From: Nocardia exalbida NBRC 100660
Lineage (GTDB): Bacteria; Actinomycetota; Actinomycetes; Mycobacteriales; Mycobacteriaceae
Reading direction: 5' to 3'
DNA: 64,000 nucleotides
NCBI RefSeq assembly: GCF_000308575.1
Contig: NZ_BAFZ01000100.1
Span: 1 to 64,000 of the forward strand
The notes under the pieces were generated by a model. It did not search any database. It saw nothing but the letters and a program-made list of their open reading frames with translations, and had not been told where the DNA came from. This document shows positions 28,214 through 36,812 of this stretch, piece after piece. The translations under genes were made by a program, and so were the position numbers. Position 1 is the first letter of the stretch. Each line of letters begins with the position of its first letter.

Positions 28214-28389
28214 GCCAACCTCCAGTGGGCTCCGGGACGTAGTCCGCTGCTCTTCGGTTATCGCCATTCTCCGCGGTGGTATTCCACTCCCCGGCCGAAA
28301 TTCGAGTGCGGCGATCCATCCAGCGTAGCGACGCAGGCCGACAAGAAACCGACATGAAGCCGAACAATTCACCCGATAAGGTCGGCTCC

Positions 28390-29580
28390 ATGCTGGATGA
28401 CGATCGCGTACGAGCCGACACTCCCGGATGCGCGCCGGGGCCCGGACCGGGACCCGTTTTCCTCGACAGCGCCGGATCGTCGCTACCCCCACGGGTCGTC
28501 ACCGACACCGTCGTCGCGCATCTGCGCAGGGAGGCGGAGATCGGCGGCTATCGTGCCGCGAACGAGCGGCTCGACGATCTGGCCGATGTCAAGACCGTGA
28601 TCGGCGCGCTGATCAACGCCGCACCCGAGAGCATCGCGCTCAGCGACAGCGCCACGCGCTCGTGGGCGGACTTCTTCTACTCGGTACCGCTCGCCGCGGG
28701 CGATCGCATCCTGGTCTCCGAGGCGGACTACGCCAGCAACGCCATCGCCGCTCTCCAGCGGGCCCGCGCCACCGGCGCCACGGTGGAGACGATTCCCAGC
28801 GACGGGACCGGGCAGATCGACTTGGACGCGCTGTCGACGCTGGTCGACGAACGGGTCAAGCTGGTGTCGGTGCTGCACGCGCCGACCAACGGCGGGCTGG
28901 TCAATCCAGCCGCCGAGGCGACCCGGATCGCGCACTCGGTCGGCGCGCTGGTGCTGCTGGACGCCTGTCAGTCCGCCGGCCAGCTGCCCCTGGACGTGGC
29001 CGAACTCGGCGTCGACGCCTTGTCGGCCACCGGCCGCAAGTGGCTGCGCGGCCCGCGCGGCACCGGTTTCCTCTACCTGCGGCCGGAGTTGGCGCGCTCG
29101 ATCGAACCCGCCCGGCTCGACCTGCATGGCGCGCAATGGACCGGCCCGCACGACTACCGGCTCGCGCCCGATGCCAGCCGCTTCGAGTTCTGGGAGTGCG
29201 ACGTCGCGGGCAGGCTCGGCCTGGGCGCCGCCGTGCGATACCTGCTCGAACTGGGCCCGGAAGATGTCTACGCCGCGATCGCGGCCCGCGCCGAGCACCT
29301 GCGCAAGGCGCTGCCGGAGATTCCCGGGGTGACCGTGCGCGACATCGGTCTGCGGCACAGCGGCATCGTGTCGTTCACCGTGGACGGCGTCGACTCCGGC
29401 GAGGTGCGCGACCGGCTGCTGGCGCAGGACATCACGGTCACGGTCAGCCACGCCGGTTCGACCCTGCTGGATATGACCGGCCGTGGCCTCGCCTCCGTGG
29501 TGCGCGCCTCGCCGCACTGCTTCGTCGGCTTCGACGAACTCGATCGCTTCGTCGCCGCGGTGGCGGAACTGCGCGCTTGA
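28390..29580 (+). CDS. egtE: hercynylcysteine sulfoxide lyase EgtE
   Basis: A 396-aa class V aminotransferase-fold PLP enzyme that cleaves the C-S bond to give ergothioneine. Motifs: FLDSAGSSLPP, HAPTNGGLVNP, LLDACQSAGQLPLDV (PLP aspartate) and TGRKWLRGPRGTGFLYL with the Schiff-base lysine. It is divergent from egtA, completing the pathway. ATG 28390 (after AAGG) is preferred; ATG 28354 in the same frame is possible. Confidence 0.93.
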   Translation: MLDDDRVRADTPGCAPGPGPGPVFLDSAGSSLPPRVVTDTVVAHLRREAEIGGYRAANERLDDLADVKTVIGALINAAPESIALSDSATRSWADFFYSVPLAAGDRILVSEADYASNAIAALQRARATGATVETIPSDGTGQIDLDALSTLVDERVKLVSVLHAPTNGGLVNPAAEATRIAHSVGALVLLDACQSAGQLPLDVAELGVDALSATGRKWLRGPRGTGFLYLRPELARSIEPARLDLHGAQWTGPHDYRLAPDASRFEFWECDVAGRLGLGAAVRYLLELGPEDVYAAIAARAEHLRKALPEIPGVTVRDIGLRHSGIVSFTVDGVDSGEVRDRLLAQDITVTVSHAGSTLLDMTGRGLASVVRASPHCFVGFDELDRFVAAVAELRA

Positions 29581-29601
29581 GCCGCGAGCGGCCCGCGACA
29601 C

Positions 29602-30156
29602 TCAGGCCAGATGCACCGCCAGGGCCCTGGCCACCAGAGCCTCGACGTCGGCGCCCGGTGCGACCAGACGCAGGCTGCGATTGGCCCGCGCGGTGGCGAT
29701 GCCGTGCAGATTCGTCCACAGGGCGATCGCGCGGTCGCGCGGATCGGTCGTGCCCGCCGCAGCGCCGACCAGCTCGGCGAACCGCGCGAACAGCGGCAGG
29801 GTGACCGACCGCAGATTCTCGCCGGAGCCTTCGAGCAGATCGTGCCGGAACATCAGGGTGAACATCTCCGGCCGCCGCGCGGCGAACTCGATGTACTCGG
29901 CGCTCATCCGCCCGAGACGGTCGCGCGCGGACTCGGCCTCCACCGCCGTGAACCGGTCGGCGAGGTCGGCGAACCCCCGCGCGGCGATGGCGGCCAGCAG
30001 TGCGCGGTGGGTCGGGAAGTAGCGCCGCGGCGCACCGTGGGAGACGCCCGCCGCCCGGGTGATCGCGCGCAACCCCAGGTGCGCGGCGCCCACCTCCTCG
30101 AGCAGATCGACGCCGACGTCGACCAGTCGATCTCGCAGCGTCTCGCTCTCGGGCAT
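29602..30156 (-). CDS. TetR family regulator of the adjacent acyltransferase
   Basis: A 184-aa regulator: LRDRLVDVGVDLLEEVGAAHLGLRAITRAAGVSHGAPRRYFPTHRALLAAIA is the helix-turn-helix part, and a TetR_C-like region follows. The long upstream frame extension is not coding. It is divergent from plsC with 105 bp between the starts; that gap holds three copies of a TAGACA-n-TGTCTA palindrome, so it probably represses itself and plsC. The ligand is unknown, perhaps an acyl-CoA. Confidence 0.87.
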   Translation of the reverse strand: MPESETLRDRLVDVGVDLLEEVGAAHLGLRAITRAAGVSHGAPRRYFPTHRALLAAIAARGFADLADRFTAVEAESARDRLGRMSAEYIEFAARRPEMFTLMFRHDLLEGSGENLRSVTLPLFARFAELVGAAAGTTDPRDRAIALWTNLHGIATARANRSLRLVAPGADVEALVARALAVHLA

Positions 30157-30158
30157 GC

Positions 30159-30239
30159 GGACATTGTCTACGCATGCCACGGCAGAACCACACTCCCGCA
30201 CATAGACACTGTCTACGCGATGCGGTAGACAATGTCTAC
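30159..30239. promoter_or_regulatory. TAGACAnTGTCTA operators between tetR and plsC
   Basis: TAGACACTGTCTA (30203-30215) and GTAGACAATGTCTAC (30225-30239) are perfect palindromes with centres 23 bp apart. A partial copy, GGACATTGTCTAC (30160-30172), lies against the tetR start. They are well suited to a TetR dimer pair controlling both divergent genes. Confidence 0.8.
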
Positions 30240-30261
30240 GCGTTCGTCTACGGAGGTCTAC

Positions 30262-30921
30262 ATGTGGTACTCGCTGTTCAAGTACGTGCTGCTCGGTCCG
30301 CTGCTGCGGCTGCTGGGCAGGCCCGATGTCGCGGGGCCGGACAACATCCCGCGCACAGGGCCGGTGATCATCGCGGCCAATCACCTCGCCGTGATCGACT
30401 CGCTCTACCTCGCGCTGGTCATCCCCCGGCGCGTGACGTTCCTGGCGAAACAGGAGTACTTCACCGGGAAGGGCCTGCGCGGCCGGTTCAATCGGTGGTT
30501 CTACTCGGTCTCCGGGCAGGTTCCGGTCGACCGGACGGGCGGCGACGCCGCCGCGGGCGCACTGGCGGCGGCCACCCGCATCCTGGAAGCAGGCGGGGTC
30601 TGGGCGATCCATCCCGAGGGCACCCGTTCACCGGACGGGCGGATCTACCGCGGCCGTACCGGCACCCTGCGGGTCGCCATGGCCACCGGCGCGCCGGTCG
30701 TTCCGGTGACGCTGTCGGGCACCGACCGGGTGAACCCACGCGGCAGTCGTCTGCCGCGTTTCGGCAAAGTGCGCATCGAGTTCGGGGCGCCGCGCCGCTA
30801 CCCGCCCGCCGAGCAGCGCCACATGGTGCGCGCCGCCACCGACGAGCTGATGCGCGAGCTGGCCGCGCGCTCGGGCCGGTGCTATGTCGATCGCTACGCG
30901 GCCACCTTCTCGTCGCTGTGA
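30262..30921 (+). CDS. 1-acyl-sn-glycerol-3-phosphate acyltransferase (PlsC family)
   Basis: A 219-aa membrane-associated acyltransferase. The catalytic H-x4-D motif is NHLAVIDSLY, followed by HPEGTRSPDGRIYRGRTG for glycerol-phosphate binding and APVVPVTLSGTDRV. The hydrophobic N-terminus, MWYSLFKYVLLGPLLRLLG, is a membrane anchor. ATG 30262 follows GGAGG by 5 nt, so upstream in-frame ATGs within the operators are not used. The adjacent TetR and its operators point to lipid-responsive control. Confidence 0.9.
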   Translation: MWYSLFKYVLLGPLLRLLGRPDVAGPDNIPRTGPVIIAANHLAVIDSLYLALVIPRRVTFLAKQEYFTGKGLRGRFNRWFYSVSGQVPVDRTGGDAAAGALAAATRILEAGGVWAIHPEGTRSPDGRIYRGRTGTLRVAMATGAPVVPVTLSGTDRVNPRGSRLPRFGKVRIEFGAPRRYPPAEQRHMVRAATDELMRELAARSGRCYVDRYAATFSSL

Positions 30922-31019
30922 CCTGGGGCCCCCGGAAAAGGGGTTAACGCCGCCCCGCGATGGCGGGATAGTGGGGGGAGGCCGGTTCCCGGCGACAGCT
31001 GGTGGTTAGGAGATGAACG

Positions 31020-32672
31020 TTGAGCAGGTTCACCGACGAGATGTATGCCACGGCGCGAAACTCCGAGCGCGGACTGGTAACCGGCGAGCCCAGCGCCCCG
31101 CTGCGGCGCACCTGGGCGGAGATCCACCGGATCGCCCGGCGCATGGCGGGCGGGCTGGCCGAAGCGGGCATCGGGCACGGCGACGCGGTCGGTGTGCTCG
31201 CGGGCATGCCGGTCGACATCGCCCCGGCCTGCCAGGCCGTCTGGATGCGCGGCGCGTCGATCACCATGCTGCACCAGCCGACTCCGCGCACCGATCTGGT
31301 GGTCTGGGCGCGCGACACCGAGACCGTGCTGACCATGATCGAAGCGCGCGCGGTCGTGCTGGGCGCGCCGTTCGAGGCGGCCGAGCCGCTGCTGCGCGAA
31401 CGCGGTATCACCGTGGTGCGCATCGACCAGCTGCCCGACGGGCCCGACACCGACCCGGTGCCCGCCGCCGAGGGCGATATCGCGTTGCAGCAGTTGACCT
31501 CCGGGTCCACCGGCTCGCCCAAGGCGGTCCGGATCACGCACGAGAACTTCTACGTCAACGCCCACGCCATGTTCGACCGGGTGAAATTCCAGGTCGACGA
31601 CGACGTGATGGTCAGCTGGCTGCCCCTGTTCCACGACATGGGCATGGTCGGATTCCTCAGCGTCCCCATGCAATTCGGCGCCGAAGTGGTGTGCGTGACG
31701 CCGCTGGACTTCCTCACCAGGCCGCTGCTGTGGGCCGAGCTGATCAGCAAGTACCGCGGAACCGTCACCGCCGCACCGAATTTCGCCTATTCGCTGCTGG
31801 CCCGGCGGCTGCGGCAGGCCGATGACGGCGCGTTCGACCTCAGCAGCGTGCGCTACATGTGGAACGGCGCCGAACCGGTGGATCCGGACACCATGGACGC
31901 TCTGGCCGCCGCCGGGAAACGCTTCGGGCTCAACCCGATGGCGCTCACCCCCGTCTACGGCATGGCCGAGACGACGCTCGCGGTGTCGATCCCCGACGCC
32001 GGTCACGGACAGGTGCTCGACGTGATCGATGCCGATCTGCTCGAAGCGATCGGCAAGGCGGTGCCCGTGCCGGAGGAGCACGGCCAGCCCGCCAACATCC
32101 GCAGGCTGCCCACCCTCGGCTATCTGGTCGACCATCTGGAGGGCCGGATCGTCGACAGCGAACGTCAGCCGCTGCCTACCCGGTCGGTGGGGGTGATCGA
32201 ATTGCGCGGCCCCGCGGTCACTTCCGGGTATGTGACGGTGGACGGATTCCAACCGGCCCAGGACGACGAGGGCTGGCTGGACACCGGCGACATCGGCTAC
32301 TTCACCGACGAGGGGCTGATCGTGGTGTGCGGCCGGATGAAGGACGTGATCATCATGGGCGGCCGCAACATCTACCCCACCGACATCGAGCGCGCCGCGA
32401 CCAGGGTGAGCGGCGTACGTCCGGGCAACGCGGTGGCGGTGCGCCTCGACGCGGGCCAGAAGCGGGAGAGCTTCGCCGTGGTGGTGGAGAGCGGCAGCCA
32501 CCAGAACCCCGAGGAGGTCAAGCGCATCGAGCGCGAGATCGTGCATTCGGTGTTCGCGGAGGTCGGCGCTCGGCCGCGCACCGTCACCGTGCTCGGCCCC
32601 GGCGCACTGCCGAAGACCTCTTCGGGCAAACTGCGCAGGGCCGCGACCGCGATCCACCTGCCGCGCGGATGA
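31020..32672 (+). CDS. fatty-acyl-AMP ligase-like adenylating enzyme (Pks16 type)
   Basis: A 550-aa ANL-superfamily enzyme. Motifs: phosphate loop LTSGSTGSPKAVRITHEN, VSWLPLFHDMGMVG, VYGMAETTLAVSI, GWLDTGDIGYFTDEGLIVVCGRMKDVIIMGGRNIYPTDIE and the C-terminal catalytic lysine PKTSSGKLRR. The HDMGM block and general pattern fit acyl-AMP ligases feeding lipid or PKS pathways. Position next to pth-rplY matches M. tuberculosis Rv1013 (pks16). Start TTG after AGGAG (7 nt). Substrate unknown; a link to the PKS at 3.5 kb is possible but speculative. Confidence 0.88.
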   Translation: MSRFTDEMYATARNSERGLVTGEPSAPLRRTWAEIHRIARRMAGGLAEAGIGHGDAVGVLAGMPVDIAPACQAVWMRGASITMLHQPTPRTDLVVWARDTETVLTMIEARAVVLGAPFEAAEPLLRERGITVVRIDQLPDGPDTDPVPAAEGDIALQQLTSGSTGSPKAVRITHENFYVNAHAMFDRVKFQVDDDVMVSWLPLFHDMGMVGFLSVPMQFGAEVVCVTPLDFLTRPLLWAELISKYRGTVTAAPNFAYSLLARRLRQADDGAFDLSSVRYMWNGAEPVDPDTMDALAAAGKRFGLNPMALTPVYGMAETTLAVSIPDAGHGQVLDVIDADLLEAIGKAVPVPEEHGQPANIRRLPTLGYLVDHLEGRIVDSERQPLPTRSVGVIELRGPAVTSGYVTVDGFQPAQDDEGWLDTGDIGYFTDEGLIVVCGRMKDVIIMGGRNIYPTDIERAATRVSGVRPGNAVAVRLDAGQKRESFAVVVESGSHQNPEEVKRIEREIVHSVFAEVGARPRTVTVLGPGALPKTSSGKLRRAATAIHLPRG

Positions 32673-32708
32673 TCGGCCGGGCGCACCTCGTATCGAGCGA
32701 GGCGCGCC

Positions 32709-33296
32709 TCAGTGCACTTGGTTCTGCGCGGTCTCCAGACCCACGCGCAGCAGCAGCTCCACCGCGTCGGCGGCCTGCTCGACGATCACCGGGACCTCTT
32801 TGCGCTCCGGCGCGGAGAACGGCTTCAGCACGTAGTCGGCCGGATCCTGCCGGCCCGGCGGGCGGCCGATGCCGATGCGGGTGCGCAGGTAGTCCTTGGT
32901 GGTCAGGGCGCTGGAGACGGAGCGCAGACCGTTGTGCCCGCCCTCGCCGCCGCCGCGCTTGAGCCGGATGGCGCCGAACGGCAGGTCGAGTTCGTCGTGC
33001 ACGACGATCACCTCGGTCGGCGGCACGGAGAAGAACTTCGCCAGCGCGGCCACCGGCCGCCCGGACAGATTCATGAACGACCGCGGCTTCGCGATCAGCA
33101 CCTGGCGCCCATCCAGCCGCGCCTGCAGCAGGTCGGCGCCGGATTTCTTGTGCACACCGAAACGGCCGCCGACGCGCTCGGCGAGCACGTCGGCGACCAG
33201 GAAACCCACATTGTGCCGGGTGCGCTCGTATTCGGGACCGGGGTTGCCCAGTCCGACGACGAGCGCGGGCCCGGCGGACGGTGCGCTGTTACTCAG
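32709..33296 (-). CDS. pth: peptidyl-tRNA hydrolase, with apparent CTG start
   Basis: A 195-aa enzyme recycling peptidyl-tRNA. Catalytic Asn and His lie in VGLGNPGPEYERTRHNVGF, Asp in VHDELDLPFG and Asn in GGGEGGHNGLRS; all present. The first ATG, GTG or TTG in frame is the GTG at 33209, after the Asn and His, so it cannot be the start. Upstream the frame is open into rplY without any canonical start. CTG at 33296 (giving MSNSAPSAGPALVVGLGNPG) overlaps the rplY stop by 8 bp and is the best candidate. Coupled to rplY, as in mycobacteria. Confidence 0.85.
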   Translation of the reverse strand: MSNSAPSAGPALVVGLGNPGPEYERTRHNVGFLVADVLAERVGGRFGVHKKSGADLLQARLDGRQVLIAKPRSFMNLSGRPVAALAKFFSVPPTEVIVVHDELDLPFGAIRLKRGGGEGGHNGLRSVSSALTTKDYLRTRIGIGRPPGRQDPADYVLKPFSAPERKEVPVIVEQAADAVELLLRVGLETAQNQVH

Positions 33297-33891
33297 CGCT
33301 CTCGCCCTCGGCCTCGGCCGCTTCCTCGCCCTCGACGGGCTCGGCGGCCGGGGCGGCGATCACGTTGACGATCAGGATCTCCGCATCGGCGGCCAGCTCG
33401 ACGCCCTCGGGCAGCTGCAGCTCGCCCGCGGTGATCTGGGTGCCGGCCTCGACACCCTCGACGGAGACCTCGATGGCCTCGGGCAGCTTCAGCGCGTCGG
33501 CCAGGACGGAGACGGTGGTGGCTTCCTGGGTGACCAGGGTGCCGGGGGCGGCGTCGCCGGCGACGGTGACGTTCACGTCGGCGGTGACCTTCTCGCCGCG
33601 CTTGATGATCAGCAGGTCGGCGTGCTCGATGTATCGACGGATCGGGTGCACCACAACGGACTTGGTCAGCGCGAGCTGCTTCTGGCCGTCGATGACGAGG
33701 TTGAGCACCGCGTTGGTGCCGTGCTCACGCAGGATGGCGGCGAAGGCCTGGGCGTTCACCGACAGGTGCTGCGGGTCGGCCTGATGGCCGTACAGCACGG
33801 CCGGGACGTTGCCCGCACGACGGGTACGACGGGCGGCGCCCTTGCCGAACTCGGTACGTACGGATGCTTCGAGAAGGTTGACGTCGGACAT
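33289..33891 (-). CDS. rplY: 50S ribosomal protein L25/general stress protein Ctc
   Basis: A 200-aa long-form L25 (Ctc) that binds 5S rRNA. The N-terminal L25 domain runs to about residue 95 (TEFGKGAARRTRRAGNVPAVLYG). A C-terminal beta domain, TADVNVTVAGDAAPGTLVTQEATTVSV, follows. The acidic tail EPVEGEEAAEAEGESAE is typical of actinobacterial Ctc. Its ATG has AGTAG upstream. Downstream pth overlaps its stop. Confidence 0.96.
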   Translation of the reverse strand: MSDVNLLEASVRTEFGKGAARRTRRAGNVPAVLYGHQADPQHLSVNAQAFAAILREHGTNAVLNLVIDGQKQLALTKSVVVHPIRRYIEHADLLIIKRGEKVTADVNVTVAGDAAPGTLVTQEATTVSVLADALKLPEAIEVSVEGVEAGTQITAGELQLPEGVELAADAEILIVNVIAAPAAEPVEGEEAAEAEGESAE

Positions 33892-34195
33892 GACTGGATC
33901 TACTCCTACGGCTCTTCCGGGCTGTCAGTTACACGTCAGGGGTTCCGCACACCTGACGGGGGTGGTCTACTCGTCGGGGCGAAGACCGAACGAGGACGGC
34001 CGGAAGCCGAGCCGCGTCGATCACGGTGCCGCAAAACTGGTCTGCGGTCACCCTCGCCGAGACAACCCGAACACCATACCCCAGCGCAGAGGCGCTCTTT
34101 GAATCGGGTGGTCACCGGCGGTTCGGCTCGCGCTCGAGCGAGTCGCGTACGCTGGCGTGGTTGCCGATCGGTCGTCTGCGAAAGGTTGTCTTGCG

Positions 34196-35839
34196 TTGAG
34201 CGCCTCCCCTGAGGGTGTTGTCGCGCCCGCACCCCGCGGGCTGTCCGCGGAGGTGGCCCGCCGGCGCACGTTCGCGGTGATCTCTCACCCCGACGCCGGC
34301 AAGTCCACGCTCACCGAGGCACTCGCCCTGCACGCCAGGATGATCTCCGAGGCGGGCGCGATCCACGGCAAGGCCGGGCGCAAGTCCACCGTCTCGGACT
34401 GGATGGAGATGGAGAAGGCGCGCGGTATCTCGGTCAGCTCGACCGCTCTGCAGTTCAACTACCGCGCCGCGGGGTCCGAGGTCGACAGCGTCATCAACCT
34501 GGTGGACACCCCCGGCCACTCCGATTTCTCCGAGGACACCTACCGGGTGCTCACCGCCGTCGACGCCGCGGTGATGCTGATCGACGCCGCCAAGGGCCTG
34601 GAGCCGCAGACGCTGAAGCTGTTCCAGGTCTGCCGCCACCGCGGCATCCCGGTGATCACCGTGATCAACAAGTGGGACCGGCCGGGCCGGGCTCCGCTGG
34701 AGCTGCTCGACGAGATCGACGAGCGGATCGGCCTCACCCCCACCCCGCTGTTCCTCCCGGTCGGTATCGCGGGAGATTTCCGCGGCCTGCTGCGCCGCGG
34801 CCCGGACGGCGCGGCGCTCGAATACATCCACTTCACCCGCACCGCGGGCGGCGCGACCATCGCGCCGGAGGAGTCGCTGACTCCGGAGGCCGCCCAGGCG
34901 CGCGAAGGCGAGCCGTGGACCACCGCCGCGGAGGAGAGCGAACTGCTCTCGGCCACCGGCCAGGACCACGACCAGGAGTTGTTCCTGGCCGGGCAGACCT
35001 CACCGGTCATCTACGCCTCCGCGATGCTGAACTTCGGCGTGCGGCAGCTGCTGGAGACCCTGGTGGCGCTCGCGCCCGCCCCGGGTCCGCGCCGCGATGT
35101 CGAGGGCAAGCCGCGCGAGACCGGCGATCCGTTCAGCGCGGTGGTGTTCAAGGTGCAGGCGGGCATGGACTCCGCCCACCGGGACCGGCTCGCGTTCATG
35201 CGGATCGTGTCGGGCGAGTTCGAACGCGGCATGGTGGTCACCCACGCGCAGACCGGGCGGCCGTTCGCCACCAAGTACGCGCTGACCGTGTTCGGCCGCG
35301 AACGCGCCACCGTCGACACCGCCTACCCCGGTGACGTCGTGGGCCTGGTCAACGCGACGGCGCTGGCTCCGGGGCACACGCTGTTCGTGGACAAGAAGGT
35401 GGAGTTCCCGCCGATCCCGTCGTTCGCACCGGAGCATTTCGCCGTGCTGCGGGCCCGTAGCGCGGGCAAGTACAAGCAGTTCCGCAAGGCGATGGACCAG
35501 CTCGATTCCGAGGGCGTCGTGCAGGTGCTGCGCAACGACATCCGCGGCGACGCCGCTCCGGTCCTGGCGGCCGTCGGCCCGATGCAGTTCGAAGTGGTGA
35601 CCGCGCGCATGCTCACGGAGTTCAACGTCGAGACCACGATGGAACACCTCGGCTACACGCTGGCCCGGCGCACCGATGCCGCGTCGGCGGAGGAACTCGG
35701 GCGGCAGCGCGGGGTGGAGGTGTTCACCCGCTCAGACGGTGCGCTGCTCGCGCTGTTCAGCGATAAATGGCGGCTGCAATACATCGAGAAGGAGCACCCG
35801 GCGCTCACCTTGGAGCCCCTGGTGGCCACCGCCGACTGA
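34196..35839 (+). CDS. prfC: peptide chain release factor 3
   Basis: A 547-aa translational GTPase that removes RF1/RF2 from the ribosome after termination. G1 is SHPDAGKSTLTE, switch I RKSTVSDWMEMEKARGISVSS, G3 VDTPGHSDFSEDTYR and G4 NKWDR. Domains II-III include AGMDSAHRDRLAFMRIVSGEFERGM and QFEVVTARMLTEFNVE. TTG 34196 is preferred, because the residues before it are not conserved in type; GAAAGG lies 10 nt upstream. The GTG at 34157 in the same frame is an alternative. Convergent with the next gene, stops 1 bp apart. Confidence 0.95.
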   Translation: MSASPEGVVAPAPRGLSAEVARRRTFAVISHPDAGKSTLTEALALHARMISEAGAIHGKAGRKSTVSDWMEMEKARGISVSSTALQFNYRAAGSEVDSVINLVDTPGHSDFSEDTYRVLTAVDAAVMLIDAAKGLEPQTLKLFQVCRHRGIPVITVINKWDRPGRAPLELLDEIDERIGLTPTPLFLPVGIAGDFRGLLRRGPDGAALEYIHFTRTAGGATIAPEESLTPEAAQAREGEPWTTAAEESELLSATGQDHDQELFLAGQTSPVIYASAMLNFGVRQLLETLVALAPAPGPRRDVEGKPRETGDPFSAVVFKVQAGMDSAHRDRLAFMRIVSGEFERGMVVTHAQTGRPFATKYALTVFGRERATVDTAYPGDVVGLVNATALAPGHTLFVDKKVEFPPIPSFAPEHFAVLRARSAGKYKQFRKAMDQLDSEGVVQVLRNDIRGDAAPVLAAVGPMQFEVVTARMLTEFNVETTMEHLGYTLARRTDAASAEELGRQRGVEVFTRSDGALLALFSDKWRLQYIEKEHPALTLEPLVATAD

Positions 35840-35840
35840 G

Positions 35841-36716
35841 TCAGCCGGCCTCGGACTCCGGCCGCATCGGCGGGGTCCCGGGGTCGCGTTCGATCGAAGA
35901 GATGCCGTCTTCTTTCGCGATCAGGCCCCAGCGGCTCGAGGTCAGCCGCAGGCTGGGCAGGTCGCTGAGGGAGAGCACCACTTCGTAGGTGCGTTCGTAG
36001 CCGGTGTGCGAGATGCGCCAGTGGCCGTCGTCGCAGCGGACGTAGCGGTCGGTGTAGAAGGCCGCGCCGCGCAGCAGCATGTTGTGGCCCGGAATGAGCA
36101 CCGTGTCGGCGAGGTACCACGTGCCGGTCGCGGTGTCGCCGTCCACATCGATCTCCGGGTGGTCGCAGCGGTGCTCGGTGATCACGTGCGGCCCGAGCGT
36201 GTTGCGCATGAACGCGATGAACGCCTCGCGTGATTCGAACTGCAGATATTCGCTGTAGGTCGCGGTCGCCTCGGGCACCATGGTGTCGGCGAAGTCATCC
36301 CAGGATTTGGTGTCGAGGGTGCGCAGGTACCGGTACTTCAGCCGGAAGATCGCCGAGACGTCGTCCAGCTCCCGCTCGTCGCGGCCGCGGCCCGCCCGTG
36401 GATCGTCGCGCACCTGGCCGAAGTCGATGGTTCCCGCGTCGAAGCGCAGCGGGTCGTCGGCGTCAGCATCCCCTTCACCGGCGCTGGTCGCCCGCCTGTC
36501 GCGGTCCGGACCCGCACCGACCGGGTCGAAATCTCGTTCCTCCGGCTCCGGTATGCCGGAATCGGTGTCCACCCCGCCGCGCTCCTGGCCGACCGGGGGA
36601 AATCCCAGGTCGTCGCGCTGCGGCCCACCGGAGCCCGTGCCCCGGTCGTTACGCACTTGCCCAGCGATGCCCAAACCTGGGTCGCCGCGCCCCTGCCCGC
36701 CGGTTCGCTGATCCAT
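35841..36716 (-). CDS. NTF2/SnoaL-like protein with disordered N-terminus
   Basis: A 291-aa protein. Residues 1 to about 115 are hydrophilic and rich in Gly, Asp, Arg and Pro (no structure expected). The rest is a cone-shaped NTF2-like domain of the SnoaL_4 type: DVSAIFRLKYRYLRTLDTKSWDDFADTMVPEATATY, then VITEHRCDHPEIDVDGDTATGTWYLADTV and RCDDGHWRISHTGYERTYE. Such domains are usually ligand-binding or hydroxysteroid/polyketide-processing; the role here is not known. A later ATG or GTG start removing the disordered part cannot be excluded. Confidence 0.75.
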   Translation of the reverse strand: MDQRTGGQGRGDPGLGIAGQVRNDRGTGSGGPQRDDLGFPPVGQERGGVDTDSGIPEPEERDFDPVGAGPDRDRRATSAGEGDADADDPLRFDAGTIDFGQVRDDPRAGRGRDERELDDVSAIFRLKYRYLRTLDTKSWDDFADTMVPEATATYSEYLQFESREAFIAFMRNTLGPHVITEHRCDHPEIDVDGDTATGTWYLADTVLIPGHNMLLRGAAFYTDRYVRCDDGHWRISHTGYERTYEVVLSLSDLPSLRLTSSRWGLIAKEDGISSIERDPGTPPMRPESEAG

Positions 36717-36812
36717 ACCCTCAACAATCCCATCCCGAGTGCCGGATTGGGAGGGTTGTATCAGATTGCTATCACGGCGAGCGGAGCAGTCCGGTCAAGA
36801 TCAACTTCGGGG

